From: Pontimonas sp.
GTDB taxonomy: Bacteria; Actinomycetota; Actinomycetes; Actinomycetales; Microbacteriaceae
Length of the DNA: 6,261 nt
NCBI GenBank assembly: GCA_021741945.1
Contig: JAIOWV010000072.1
Span: forward strand, 1 to 6,261
Reading direction: 5' to 3'
Under the pieces are notes generated by a model that had not been told where the DNA came from, ran no database searches, and worked only from the letters and a program-made list of their open reading frames with translations. The position numbers and the translations under genes are program-made. Below are positions 1 to 5,365 of this stretch, piece after piece. How positions within the stretch are numbered: position 1 is the stretch's first letter; every line of letters begins with the position of its first letter.

Positions 1-22
1 TAGCCTAAGGCCAGAGCGCCAC

Positions 23-38
23 GGTTCTTTCAAGAACC
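23..38. repeat. 7+7 inverted repeat upstream of hisD, possible operator
   Basis: GGTTCTT (23-29) and AAGAACC (32-38) are perfect reverse complements separated by two bases (TC). It lies immediately upstream of the TACGAT -10 box and covers the expected -35 position, where a repressor or activator site would act. It is not followed by a T-run, so it is a poor intrinsic terminator for an upstream gene. A DNA-binding-protein site is an inference. Confidence 0.5.
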
Positions 39-45
39 CTCCGGG

Positions 46-51
46 TACGAT
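46..51 (+). promoter_or_regulatory. Candidate -10 box for a near-leaderless hisD transcript
   Basis: TACGAT fits the actinobacterial TANNNT -10 pattern. A start about 7 bases downstream would fall near 58-61, that is, at or within 3 bases of the hisD ATG, which agrees with the absence of any Shine-Dalgarno. No good -35 hexamer is visible; the expected position (about 23-28) is occupied by the left arm of an inverted repeat. Predicted by eye only. Confidence 0.45.
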
Positions 52-60
52 GTAACCGCC

Positions 61-1374
61 ATGATTCGCATATCTGACCTTCGTGAGATGAACATCACTC
101 CCGAGACGGCGCTCGGCTTTGTGCCGAGGGTTGTCATCGAGGGAGAAGACCTCGTTGCGGTCGTGCGTGACCTAATGGCGGAGGTCACCAGCGAGGGTGT
201 TACGGCGCTTGAGAGCCAAGCTCAACGATTTGATCACGTCAGTGGTCACTCCCTGGTCGTTACGCACGACTATCTGACGCAGTCTCTGCGGCAGCTCGAC
301 GATGACCTCCGTGAGGCCATGGAGGAGTCAATCAGACGCGTTCGGGAGGCCTCAGAAGACATCGTCCCAGGGTCATCAGAGACCAATTTCCACACTGGTG
401 GCAGCGTCCGCACTCGCTGGGTTCCAGTTTTGAGAGCGGGCGTTTATGTGCCTGGCGGCAAGGCTGTGTACCCCTCCAGCGTAATCATGAACGTCGTGGC
501 AGCACAGGCTGCGGGCGTTCGTGAGATCGTTATGGTGACGCCGGTACAGGCTGAATGCGGGGGGCAAATCCACCCCACCATCGCTGCCGCTGCGGCGCTC
601 CTGGGGGTGACTGAGGTCTACGCCATGGGGGGAGCCGGAGCTATTGCTGCGTTGGCTTATGGTGTTCCCGAGCTGGGGCTGCGCCCAGTATCTGTGATTA
701 CCGGTCCCGGTAATCGCTATGTTGCTACAGCCAAGCGCCTTGTTCATGGGGTCGTGGGCATAGATTCAGAGGCTGGACCGACTGAAATAGGCATCATCGC
801 GGATGACACTGCTCATCCGGAGTATGTTGCCGCCGACCTTGTCTCTCAGGCGGAGCACGACGTGTTGGCATCCGCGGTTCTCATCACGACATCGATGGAG
901 CTTGCTGAACGGGTGACGGAGGCACTGGGGAGACGCGCTCAGTCGACCAAGCATGCTCCTCGGGTTCGCGCCTCACTCGAGGGGGAGCAGTCAGCGATCT
1001 TTGTTGTTGATTCGCTGGATCATGCCGTGATGATGTCTAACGCGTTGGCGCCAGAACACCTCGAAGTAATGATTGAGAACCCGCAGGACATCCTCGAGCG
1101 TTTGACGGATGCCGGGGCCATTTTTGTTGGTGATTACACACCAGTGAGCGCGGGGGACTACCTCGCTGGCTCAAATCACGTGTTGCCCACAGGTGGAGCT
1201 AGCCGCTTCAGCTCTGGGCTATCACCTGCAACGTTCCTGCGCAGCCAACAAATCATCGATTATGACAAGGCGGCCCTCGGGCACGTCGCCGACAAGATTG
1301 TGACCTTTGCCGAGGCTGAGAACCTCCCTGCCCACGGTGAGGCCGTCACAGCGCGATTCGACGAAGGTCTCTAG
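61..1374 (+). CDS. hisD: Histidinol dehydrogenase
   Basis: HisD performs the last two steps of histidine synthesis, oxidising L-histidinol through histidinal to L-histidine with two NAD+ in the cytosol, as a zinc-dependent homodimer. The 437-residue product has the usual family length. Visible family signatures are the RAGVYVPGG segment (125-133), the ITGPGN nucleotide-binding stretch (213-218), and the signature around ID..AGPTE (234-242) running into SQAEHD (262-267). By alignment from memory with E. coli HisD, Q263, H266, D366 (SAGDYLAGSNHVLPT) and H425 (AHGEA) are the zinc ligands, and E332-H333 (APEHLE) are the catalytic base pair; all are present. ATG 61 is the only usable start: the frame is open back to a TAG at 1-3 but holds no other ATG, GTG or TTG. 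No Shine-Dalgarno precedes it. It is not followed by hisC or hisB here, unlike the his operons of Streptomyces or Mycobacterium; nrdR follows after 29 bases. Confidence 0.97.
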   Translation: MIRISDLREMNITPETALGFVPRVVIEGEDLVAVVRDLMAEVTSEGVTALESQAQRFDHVSGHSLVVTHDYLTQSLRQLDDDLREAMEESIRRVREASEDIVPGSSETNFHTGGSVRTRWVPVLRAGVYVPGGKAVYPSSVIMNVVAAQAAGVREIVMVTPVQAECGGQIHPTIAAAAALLGVTEVYAMGGAGAIAALAYGVPELGLRPVSVITGPGNRYVATAKRLVHGVVGIDSEAGPTEIGIIADDTAHPEYVAADLVSQAEHDVLASAVLITTSMELAERVTEALGRRAQSTKHAPRVRASLEGEQSAIFVVDSLDHAVMMSNALAPEHLEVMIENPQDILERLTDAGAIFVGDYTPVSAGDYLAGSNHVLPTGGASRFSSGLSPATFLRSQQIIDYDKAALGHVADKIVTFAEAENLPAHGEAVTARFDEGL

Positions 1375-1388
1375 CGGGTAGTTATCTA

Positions 1389-1394
1389 TAGGCT
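1389..1394 (+). promoter_or_regulatory. Candidate -10 box for nrdR
   Basis: TAGGCT fits TANNNT and would place a transcript start near 1401, three bases before the nrdR ATG. This would again give a nearly leaderless message and explain the weak ribosome site (only AGG at 1390-1392, 11 bases away). The box overlaps a small palindrome, GGCT-T-AGCC (1391-1399). Read-through from hisD is equally compatible with the 29-base gap. Confidence 0.3.
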
Positions 1395-1403
1395 TAGCCC
1401 ACC

Positions 1404-1868
1404 ATGTATTGCCCTTTTTGCCGCCACCCCGATAGTCGAGTCATCGACTCGCGAACTAGCGATGATGGCCTATCGATTCGCAGGCGCAGACAGTGCCCGG
1501 AGTGCGGGCGGCGGTTCTCGACACTCGAAACAGCAAGCTTGAGTGTCATTAAGCGCAGTGGCGTGACCGAGCCTTTCTCGCGGGAGAAAATCGCGGCTGG
1601 CGTGAAGAAAGCCTGCCAAGGTAGGCCCGTCACCGATCAGGACTTGGCGCAACTGGCTCAGCGGGTCGAAGAAACAATCCGCCAGTCCGGCGCATCCCAG
1701 GTTGATGCCAACGAGATTGGGCTGTCGATTCTGGAGCCTTTGCGTGAGCTTGATGAGGTCGCCTACTTGCGTTTCGCCTCGGTCTATCAAGCATTCGACT
1801 CACTTGAGGACTTTGACGCTGCAATCAGCGCGCTGCGCTCAAGCGCCCCTGTGGAGGATGAGGCTTGA
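1404..1868 (+). CDS. nrdR: Transcriptional repressor NrdR
   Basis: NrdR is the ATP/dATP-sensing repressor of ribonucleotide reductase genes; it oligomerises with nucleotide and binds paired NrdR boxes. The 154-residue product has the normal length. The N-terminal zinc ribbon uses C3-P-F-C6 and C31-P-E-C34, with the basic stretch SIRRRRQCPECGRRFST (24-40) typical of the family. The ATP-cone spans about 46-136, starting with VIKRSG (48-53) and ending with the conserved YLRFASVYQAF (121-131). ATG 1404 is the only possible start because an in-frame TAG lies at 1395-1397. Its stop overlaps the start of pyrD, so the two are almost certainly co-transcribed and perhaps translationally coupled. No NrdR box is recognisable in this window, and nrdAB, nrdEF or nrdJ is not here, so the repressor must act elsewhere. 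Confidence 0.97.
   Translation: MYCPFCRHPDSRVIDSRTSDDGLSIRRRRQCPECGRRFSTLETASLSVIKRSGVTEPFSREKIAAGVKKACQGRPVTDQDLAQLAQRVEETIRQSGASQVDANEIGLSILEPLRELDEVAYLRFASVYQAFDSLEDFDAAISALRSSAPVEDEA
1853..1857 (+). promoter_or_regulatory. Ribosome binding site of pyrD inside the nrdR 3' end
   Basis: GGAGG lies 7 bases before the TTG at 1865, an ideal spacing. It decides in favour of the TTG start for pyrD and sits within the final codons of nrdR. Confidence 0.85.
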
Positions 1869-2896
1869 TATACCAAGCTCTTTTCCTCGTACTCAAGCGT
1901 TTAGATCCTGAGTTCACCCACGAGTGGGGCATGCGCGTGATTGCTCTTGCCGGAATGTGGCCGGTGCGGAGCGTCCTTCGCAAAAGAACCGCTCCTGCGC
2001 CCTCCCAAAGAGTTCATGCTCTAGGGCTGACTTTTGGCTCGCCCGTGGGATTGGCTGCTGGCTTCGACAAGAACGCTGTGGCGATTCGCGGCATGTATGC
2101 ATTGGGTTTCGATCATGTTGAGGTGGGAACGGTCACTGCCCTGCCTCAGAACGGGAATCCCAAGCCCAGATTGTTTCGGCTTCCTGACGATCAGGCTCTG
2201 ATCAATCGCATGGGTTTTAACAACGATGGCGCGCAGGTGGTCGCGGCAAGGCTTCGCGCACTCCGCGCCCAGGGCGGGGAGTTGCCCATCATCGGCGTCA
2301 ATATTGGGAAGAGTCGTGTGACGGCAATCAGCGATGCCACCGCGGATTACGTGGCAAGTGCCGCGTTGCTCGCCCCGCTTGCTGACTACCTGGTCGTCAA
2401 CGTCAGCTCTCCAAATACCCCGGGCTTGCGGGGGCTCCAGCAGGAAAAGGAGCTCACTCCGCTTCTCAAGGCGGTCAAGGCAGCCGCCGAGGGGACGCCT
2501 GTCTTGGTAAAAATTGCCCCGGATTTGGATGCCAAGGCAATCGCCTCAGTCTGCAAACTGGTGATGAAGCTCAACCTGGCTGGCATCGTGGCGACCAATA
2601 CGACGATTTCGCGAGAGGGGTTGAGTGCAGCGCCACAGGACGTTGCTCGCCTTGGTGAGGGCGGTCTCTCCGGTGCACCGCTGAGGGAACGTTCGGTGGA
2701 AGTCTTGGATATGGTTCGCCAGATTCTTCCTCGCGAAGTCTGCGTTGTTTCGGTCGGTGGCGTATTCGATGGCCAGGATGTGGCGGAGCGGCTCGACGCC
2801 GGAGCAACGCTGGTTCAGGCGTACACCGGCTTCGTCTACCGGGGCCCACTCTTTGCCGCCAAGGTTACGAAGGAACTGCAGGCAGCTACGGCCTAG
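1865..2896 (+). CDS. pyrD: Dihydroorotate dehydrogenase (quinone), class 2
   Basis: PyrD oxidises dihydroorotate to orotate, the fourth step of de novo UMP synthesis, passing electrons through FMN to membrane quinone. The 343-residue length, the N-terminal amphipathic region (about 1-40, with LDPEFTHEWGM at 13-23) and a serine in the catalytic motif mark it as class 2 rather than the soluble class 1 enzymes. Visible motifs are GSPVGLAAGFDKN (58-70, FMN site), the RLFRLPDDQALINRMGFNN region (102-120), NVSSPNTPGLR (179-189) with S182 as the expected catalytic base, VKIAPD (215-220), IVATNTT (241-247) and GGLSGAPL (266-273). Translation starts at TTG 1865, overlapping the nrdR stop as TTGA, with a well-spaced GGAGG. 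The stop codon overlaps that of the convergent DUF3043 gene. Confidence 0.96.
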   Translation: MIYQALFLVLKRLDPEFTHEWGMRVIALAGMWPVRSVLRKRTAPAPSQRVHALGLTFGSPVGLAAGFDKNAVAIRGMYALGFDHVEVGTVTALPQNGNPKPRLFRLPDDQALINRMGFNNDGAQVVAARLRALRAQGGELPIIGVNIGKSRVTAISDATADYVASAALLAPLADYLVVNVSSPNTPGLRGLQQEKELTPLLKAVKAAAEGTPVLVKIAPDLDAKAIASVCKLVMKLNLAGIVATNTTISREGLSAAPQDVARLGEGGLSGAPLRERSVEVLDMVRQILPREVCVVSVGGVFDGQDVAERLDAGATLVQAYTGFVYRGPLFAAKVTKELQAATA

Positions 2897-2906
2897 CTGG
2901 GCTTTT
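2883..2906 (+). terminator. Possible weak terminator hairpin at the pyrD / DUF3043 junction
   Basis: CAGCTA (2883-2888) and TAGCTG (2894-2899) form a perfect 6-bp stem with a 5-base loop. It is followed by GGGC and four Ts (2903-2906), which fits a weak intrinsic terminator for the rightward pyrD transcript. The hairpin lies in the coding ends and includes both stop codons. Read leftward, no T-run follows, so it would not serve the DUF3043 gene. Short stem and short T-tract keep confidence modest. Confidence 0.4.
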
Positions 2907-3435
2907 CGCCGCGCTTGACCTGAGGTTTGGGAAGACGTAGGCCTCGCATCTGAAGTGCGCGCATTGCTGAGTACCAGCGCACGCCATTCTCGACGTTGTC
3001 AACGCCGTACTTGGCGCGAAGGCCCTTGCGAACCCTGTTACCGACCCAGATCGAATCGAGCACCGTCAAAAGAAAAAAGCCCCACAGAACCGAGATAGCA
3101 ATGAATTGCGCTTCCAGTGAGGGCAGGAAGGTGGCAATGATGACGGCAAACATCACAGGAATCAAAAATTCACCGAAGTTCCACCGGGCATCCACGTAGT
3201 CTCTGGCCCACTTGCGCTGGGGCCCCTTGTCGCGCTGGGGGAGAAAACGTTCCTCGCCATTGGCCATTCCAAGGCGCGCCTTTTCGCGGCTTGCCGCCAG
3301 CTTGGCGCGAGCCTCTTTGCGGTTGTTCGTCACCAGAGGCCGCTTGTGTTCAGCCTCACGGTCTTTCCGCCGTGGTGTTGGCCGTCCTTTTCCGGCGGCG
3401 GTCTCAGCGGAGTCGTCGTCGTGGGTCTGCGCCAC
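2893..3435 (-). CDS. DUF3043 family two-helix membrane protein
   Basis: This 180-residue protein belongs by recognition to DUF3043, an actinobacterial family of unknown function. The first 85 residues are hydrophilic and very basic, with the typical GKGRPTPRRKDREAEHKRPLV opening (15-35), then ERFLPQRDKGPQRKWARDYVDARWN (62-86). Two hydrophobic segments follow, about 89-107 (EFLIPVMFAVIIATFLPSL) and 110-130, then a basic tail with the conserved GNRVRKGLRAKYG (132-144). The charge pattern suggests both ends stay in the cytoplasm with a hairpin in the membrane; no catalytic motif is visible. GTG 3435 is the first possible start, as an in-frame TGA lies two codons upstream, and GAGG with 6-base spacing precedes it. 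It is the only leftward gene here, divergent from the M20 peptidase gene and convergent with pyrD. I assign no function. Confidence 0.93.
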   Translation of the reverse strand: MAQTHDDDSAETAAGKGRPTPRRKDREAEHKRPLVTNNRKEARAKLAASREKARLGMANGEERFLPQRDKGPQRKWARDYVDARWNFGEFLIPVMFAVIIATFLPSLEAQFIAISVLWGFFLLTVLDSIWVGNRVRKGLRAKYGVDNVENGVRWYSAMRALQMRGLRLPKPQVKRGEKPS

Positions 3436-3438
3436 AGG

Positions 3439-3445
3439 TCACCTC
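3439..3445 (-). promoter_or_regulatory. Ribosome binding site of the DUF3043 gene
   Basis: Read on the minus strand this is GAGGTGA, a strong anti-Shine-Dalgarno match. Its GAGG core lies 6 bases before the GTG start and supports that unusual start codon. Confidence 0.75.
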
Positions 3446-3453
3446 AATCTCGT

Positions 3454-3466
3454 GGGGAAGCTCCCC
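3454..3466. repeat. Palindrome inside the divergent control region
   Basis: GGGGA (3454-3458) and TCCCC (3462-3466) form a perfect 5+5 inverted repeat with a 3-base centre. It falls in the spacer of the rightward promoter and around the predicted leftward start site, so a bound regulator could act on both genes. In the leftward leader it could also form a short hairpin upstream of the ribosome site. It is short enough that chance is possible. Confidence 0.4.
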
Positions 3467-3472
3467 TAAGAT
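3467..3472 (+). promoter_or_regulatory. Candidate -10 box for leaderless M20 peptidase mRNA
   Basis: TAAGAT ends 7 bases before the ATG at 3480, so a transcript would start at or one base before the initiation codon. No Shine-Dalgarno precedes that ATG, as expected for a leaderless message. The -35 region (about 3444-3449, TCAATC) matches the consensus poorly. Confidence 0.6.
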
Positions 3473-3474
3473 TA
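3469..3474 (-). promoter_or_regulatory. Candidate -10 box of the DUF3043 gene
   Basis: On the minus strand the bases read TAATCT, a good TANNNT match. Transcription would begin near 3462, giving a leader of about 27 bases that contains the GAGGTGA ribosome site. It overlaps by four bases the rightward -10 box of the M20 gene. Confidence 0.45.
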
Positions 3475-3479
3475 CCCGC

Positions 3480-4892
3480 ATGTCACAGGGGGAAAACTCC
3501 GCGCTAGATGTCTCCGAGCTGCGCACGCTCGTCGTTGCTGGAGCGCCCCGGCTCCTGTCCGATTTTGCCGGGCTCATCCGTATCCCTTCCGTGTCCTGGG
3601 AGGGCTTTGAGCAGGCTCACATGGAGACCAGTGCGGCTCGCGTAGCGGACCTGTTTGAGTCAACGGGGTTGTTTAGCCACGTTGGGGTCTACCGGCACGG
3701 CGAGGGAGCGCCCGCCGTGATTGCCCGCCGCGAACCTGTAGGGGACGCTCCGACGGTCGTGCTCTATGCCCATCACGACGTCCAGCCCCCCGGCGATAAC
3801 ACACAGTGGGAAAGCCCCGCATTTGAGCCGTCTATGCGCGCCGGCCGCCTTTATGGGCGGGGGAGCGCAGACGATAAGGCCGGGATTGCCCTTCATCTTG
3901 GTGCTCTGCGAGCCCTAGCCAGTCATTACGCGGACGATCTCCGGTTAGGGGTAGTTGTCTTCATCGAGGGCGAGGAGGAAAACGGTTCGCCCTCCTTTGC
4001 CGGGTTCCTCAACGAACATCGTGAACTGCTTCAAGGGGACGTCATTATTGTCGCGGACTCTGATAACCCCTCGACTGAGACACCCGCTCTGACGGTGAGC
4101 CTTCGAGGCAATGTGACAGCGACGCTTCGGGTCCGAACACTCAATCACGCCGTCCACTCTGGGATGTTCGGCGGGGCGCTGCCAGACGCCATGATGGCGT
4201 TTAGTGCCCTCGCTGCCTCGTTCTATGACACGGAGGGCGGCCTCGCCATCGCCGGCTTAGAGGGTCGAGCGCCCAGTGAGCCAGGTGAACAGGTGGAAGC
4301 CGGCCCGGATTCGCCATTGGCGCAGGGTGTCAGCGAAGTGGGCCACGGGTCACTGCCGCAACGACTCTGGCGCTCAGCTGCACTCACCATTACAGGCATG
4401 GATATACCGAGCGTTACGCACGCCTCCAACACGCTCTTGCCGGAGGTCTCCGCCAAAGTGTCTCTTCGGGTCCCACCTGGGATGGCCTCAGCCACAGCAC
4501 TGGCTGCACTTGACGCGCATATCGCAGCACACATTCCTTTTGGCGCCCACTGGGAATTACGCGACGTTTCGCTGGGAGAACCTTTTTCGCTCGACCCTTC
4601 AGCGCCAGCTCTTGACCTCGCAGCCCAGGCTCTGAGTGAGGGTTTTGGGGCGAAAGCGGTCTATCAGGGTGTGGGCGGGTCGATTCCCTTCATTTCCCAG
4701 CTCGCGGAGGTTTTTCCCAATGCTCAGATACTGGTGACCGGAATTGAAGACCCAGACACGCGCGCGCATAGCCCGAATGAGTCCCTCGACCTTTCTGTGC
4801 TCTGGAGAGCTCTGGTCTCCGAAGCCCTACTGCTGGCTGAATTGAATCGCCGGGAAATCTCAGACTTGGCCCGGGATCGCGCTCTAGACTAA
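3480..4892 (+). CDS. M20 family metallopeptidase (carnosinase-like dipeptidase)
   Basis: This is a 470-residue cytosolic di-zinc hydrolase of the M20 family, closest in pattern to CN2/carnosinase-like dipeptidases that cleave short peptides. Metal-site motifs are YAHHDVQP (96-103; H98 ligand, D100), YGRGSADDKAG (125-135; D131 bridging metal), IEGEEENGS (162-170; E166 general base, E167 ligand), ADSDNP (192-197; D195 ligand) and AHSPNE (429-434; H430 ligand). The lid/dimerisation domain lies at about 206-350 and carries NHAVHSGMFGG (222-232). All key residues are present, so it should be active; the substrate cannot be read. The frame is open upstream to beyond 3291, but ATG 3480 is preferred: a -10 box lies just upstream, the extra 63 residues are the antisense of the DUF3043 gene, and homologous sequence begins only after 3480. 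erpA follows after 20 bases, probably in the same transcript. Confidence 0.92.
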   Translation: MSQGENSALDVSELRTLVVAGAPRLLSDFAGLIRIPSVSWEGFEQAHMETSAARVADLFESTGLFSHVGVYRHGEGAPAVIARREPVGDAPTVVLYAHHDVQPPGDNTQWESPAFEPSMRAGRLYGRGSADDKAGIALHLGALRALASHYADDLRLGVVVFIEGEEENGSPSFAGFLNEHRELLQGDVIIVADSDNPSTETPALTVSLRGNVTATLRVRTLNHAVHSGMFGGALPDAMMAFSALAASFYDTEGGLAIAGLEGRAPSEPGEQVEAGPDSPLAQGVSEVGHGSLPQRLWRSAALTITGMDIPSVTHASNTLLPEVSAKVSLRVPPGMASATALAALDAHIAAHIPFGAHWELRDVSLGEPFSLDPSAPALDLAAQALSEGFGAKAVYQGVGGSIPFISQLAEVFPNAQILVTGIEDPDTRAHSPNESLDLSVLWRALVSEALLLAELNRREISDLARDRALD

Positions 4893-4899
4893 GAGCGTT

Positions 4900-4906
4900 G
4901 GAAGGA
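4900..4906 (+). promoter_or_regulatory. Ribosome binding site that sets the erpA start
   Basis: GGAAGGA lies 6 bases before ATG 4913. It overlaps the in-frame TTG at 4898, which therefore cannot use it, so the ATG is the correct start. Confidence 0.85.
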
Positions 4907-4912
4907 CACGAC

Positions 4913-5260
4913 ATGACGGACACCCTCAAAGAAGCTCACACGGTTGGCCTGACCGATCGCGCTGCTGAGAAAGTAAAGAGCCTCCTGGAGCAGGAAGGCC
5001 GCGATGACCTGCGTCTGCGGGTGGCGGTTCAACCCGGAGGATGCTCTGGCCTGATCTACCAGCTCTTTTTTGATGAGCGCCTGATGGAGGACGACCTTGT
5101 CCGTGACTTCTCGGGTGTTGAACTTGTCGTCGACAAGATGAGCTCGCCTTATTTGGATGGCGCCTCGGTGGACTTCGAGGACACCATCCAAAAGCAGGGT
5201 TTCACCATCGACAACCCCAACGCGCAGGGTAGTTGCGCCTGCGGGGACAGTTTTAGCTAG
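4913..5260 (+). CDS. erpA: A-type Fe-S cluster carrier (ErpA/IscA/HesB family)
   Basis: A-type carriers accept Fe-S clusters from the assembly scaffold and insert them into apoproteins. The 115-residue product has the normal length and the three invariant cysteines: C44 in QPGGCSGLIYQL (40-51), and C108 and C110 in GSCACGDSFS near the C-terminus. The internal pattern LTDRAAEKVKSLL (13-25), FFDE (52-55), GVELVVDK (68-75), YLDGASVDFED (80-90) and GFTIDNPNA (96-104) is that of ErpA/HesB proteins. The GGAAGGA site sets the ATG start. It lies 20 bases behind the M20 peptidase gene and 105 bases before ctaC. Naming it erpA rather than iscA or sufA rests on the common actinobacterial annotation of the single carrier; no isc or suf genes are in view. 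Target proteins, possibly respiratory Fe-S proteins, are inference. Confidence 0.93.
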   Translation: MTDTLKEAHTVGLTDRAAEKVKSLLEQEGRDDLRLRVAVQPGGCSGLIYQLFFDERLMEDDLVRDFSGVELVVDKMSSPYLDGASVDFEDTIQKQGFTIDNPNAQGSCACGDSFS

Positions 5261-5293
5261 AACACAGCATTTCCCCAGCCCACACGCCCTCGT

Positions 5294-5316
5294 TCAGCCC
5301 GAACGCCCAGGGCTGA
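5294..5316. repeat. Inner inverted repeat upstream of the ctaC promoter
   Basis: TCAGCCC (5294-5300) and GGGCTGA (5310-5316) form a perfect 7-bp inverted repeat around a 9-base centre, five bases upstream of the TAGACT -10 box. It covers the expected -35 zone, a typical place for an operator or activator site. As RNA it is a GC-rich hairpin just after erpA, but no T-run follows, so a classical intrinsic terminator is unlikely. Confidence 0.55.
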
Positions 5317-5321
5317 TGGCA

Positions 5322-5327
5322 TAGACT
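5322..5327 (+). promoter_or_regulatory. Candidate -10 box for ctaC-ctaD
   Basis: TAGACT fits TANNNT and would start transcription near 5334, leaving a leader of about 32 bases that contains the AAAGGGA ribosome site before the GTG at 5366. No convincing -35 hexamer is visible, which would suit an activator-dependent promoter. By-eye prediction. Confidence 0.4.
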
Positions 5328-5365
5328 GGGGACTACCACGGTGAGTTATCGGTGAAAGGGAAGTT

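Larger units (their letters stand above)
5272..5332. repeat. Outer inverted repeat in the erpA-ctaC gap
   Basis: TCCCCAG (5272-5278) and CTGGGGA (5326-5332) are perfect 7-base reverse complements 47 bases apart. They enclose a second inverted repeat, and the right arm overlaps the last two bases of the candidate ctaC -10 box. If transcribed from erpA, the region could fold as a long two-tier stem. Confidence 0.5.

Noticed and set aside
3..11. GCCT-A-AGGC palindrome at the left edge
   Set aside because: At 4+4 bases with no T-run it is too short to call a terminator, and the upstream context is outside the window.
50..55. ATGTAA start-stop pair just before hisD
   Set aside because: If transcription starts near 58-61 it is not in the mRNA, and it has no ribosome site; it is probably coincidental overlap with the -10 box.
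376..747. 123-codon open frame on the minus strand inside hisD
   Set aside because: It lies wholly within hisD, has no recognisable domain or ribosome site, and its composition is that of an antisense shadow of a GC-rich gene.
1470..1790. 106-codon minus-strand frame within nrdR
   Set aside because: It is fully covered by NrdR, whose zinc ribbon and ATP-cone are complete; the reverse frame shows no protein-like pattern.
3291..3479. 63-codon N-terminal extension of the M20 peptidase frame
   Set aside because: It is antisense to the well-supported DUF3043 gene, is Arg/Pro/Ser-rich without family homology that I recognise, and a -10 box plus ATG at 3480 give a better start.
4276..4635. 119-codon plus-strand frame within the M20 gene
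   Set aside because: It is a +1 shadow of the peptidase lid domain, rich in Arg and Ser, with no motif; the main frame is intact with no sign of frameshift.
4898..4912. TTG start five codons upstream for erpA
   Set aside because: The GGAAGGA ribosome site overlaps and follows this codon, so it can only serve the ATG at 4913.
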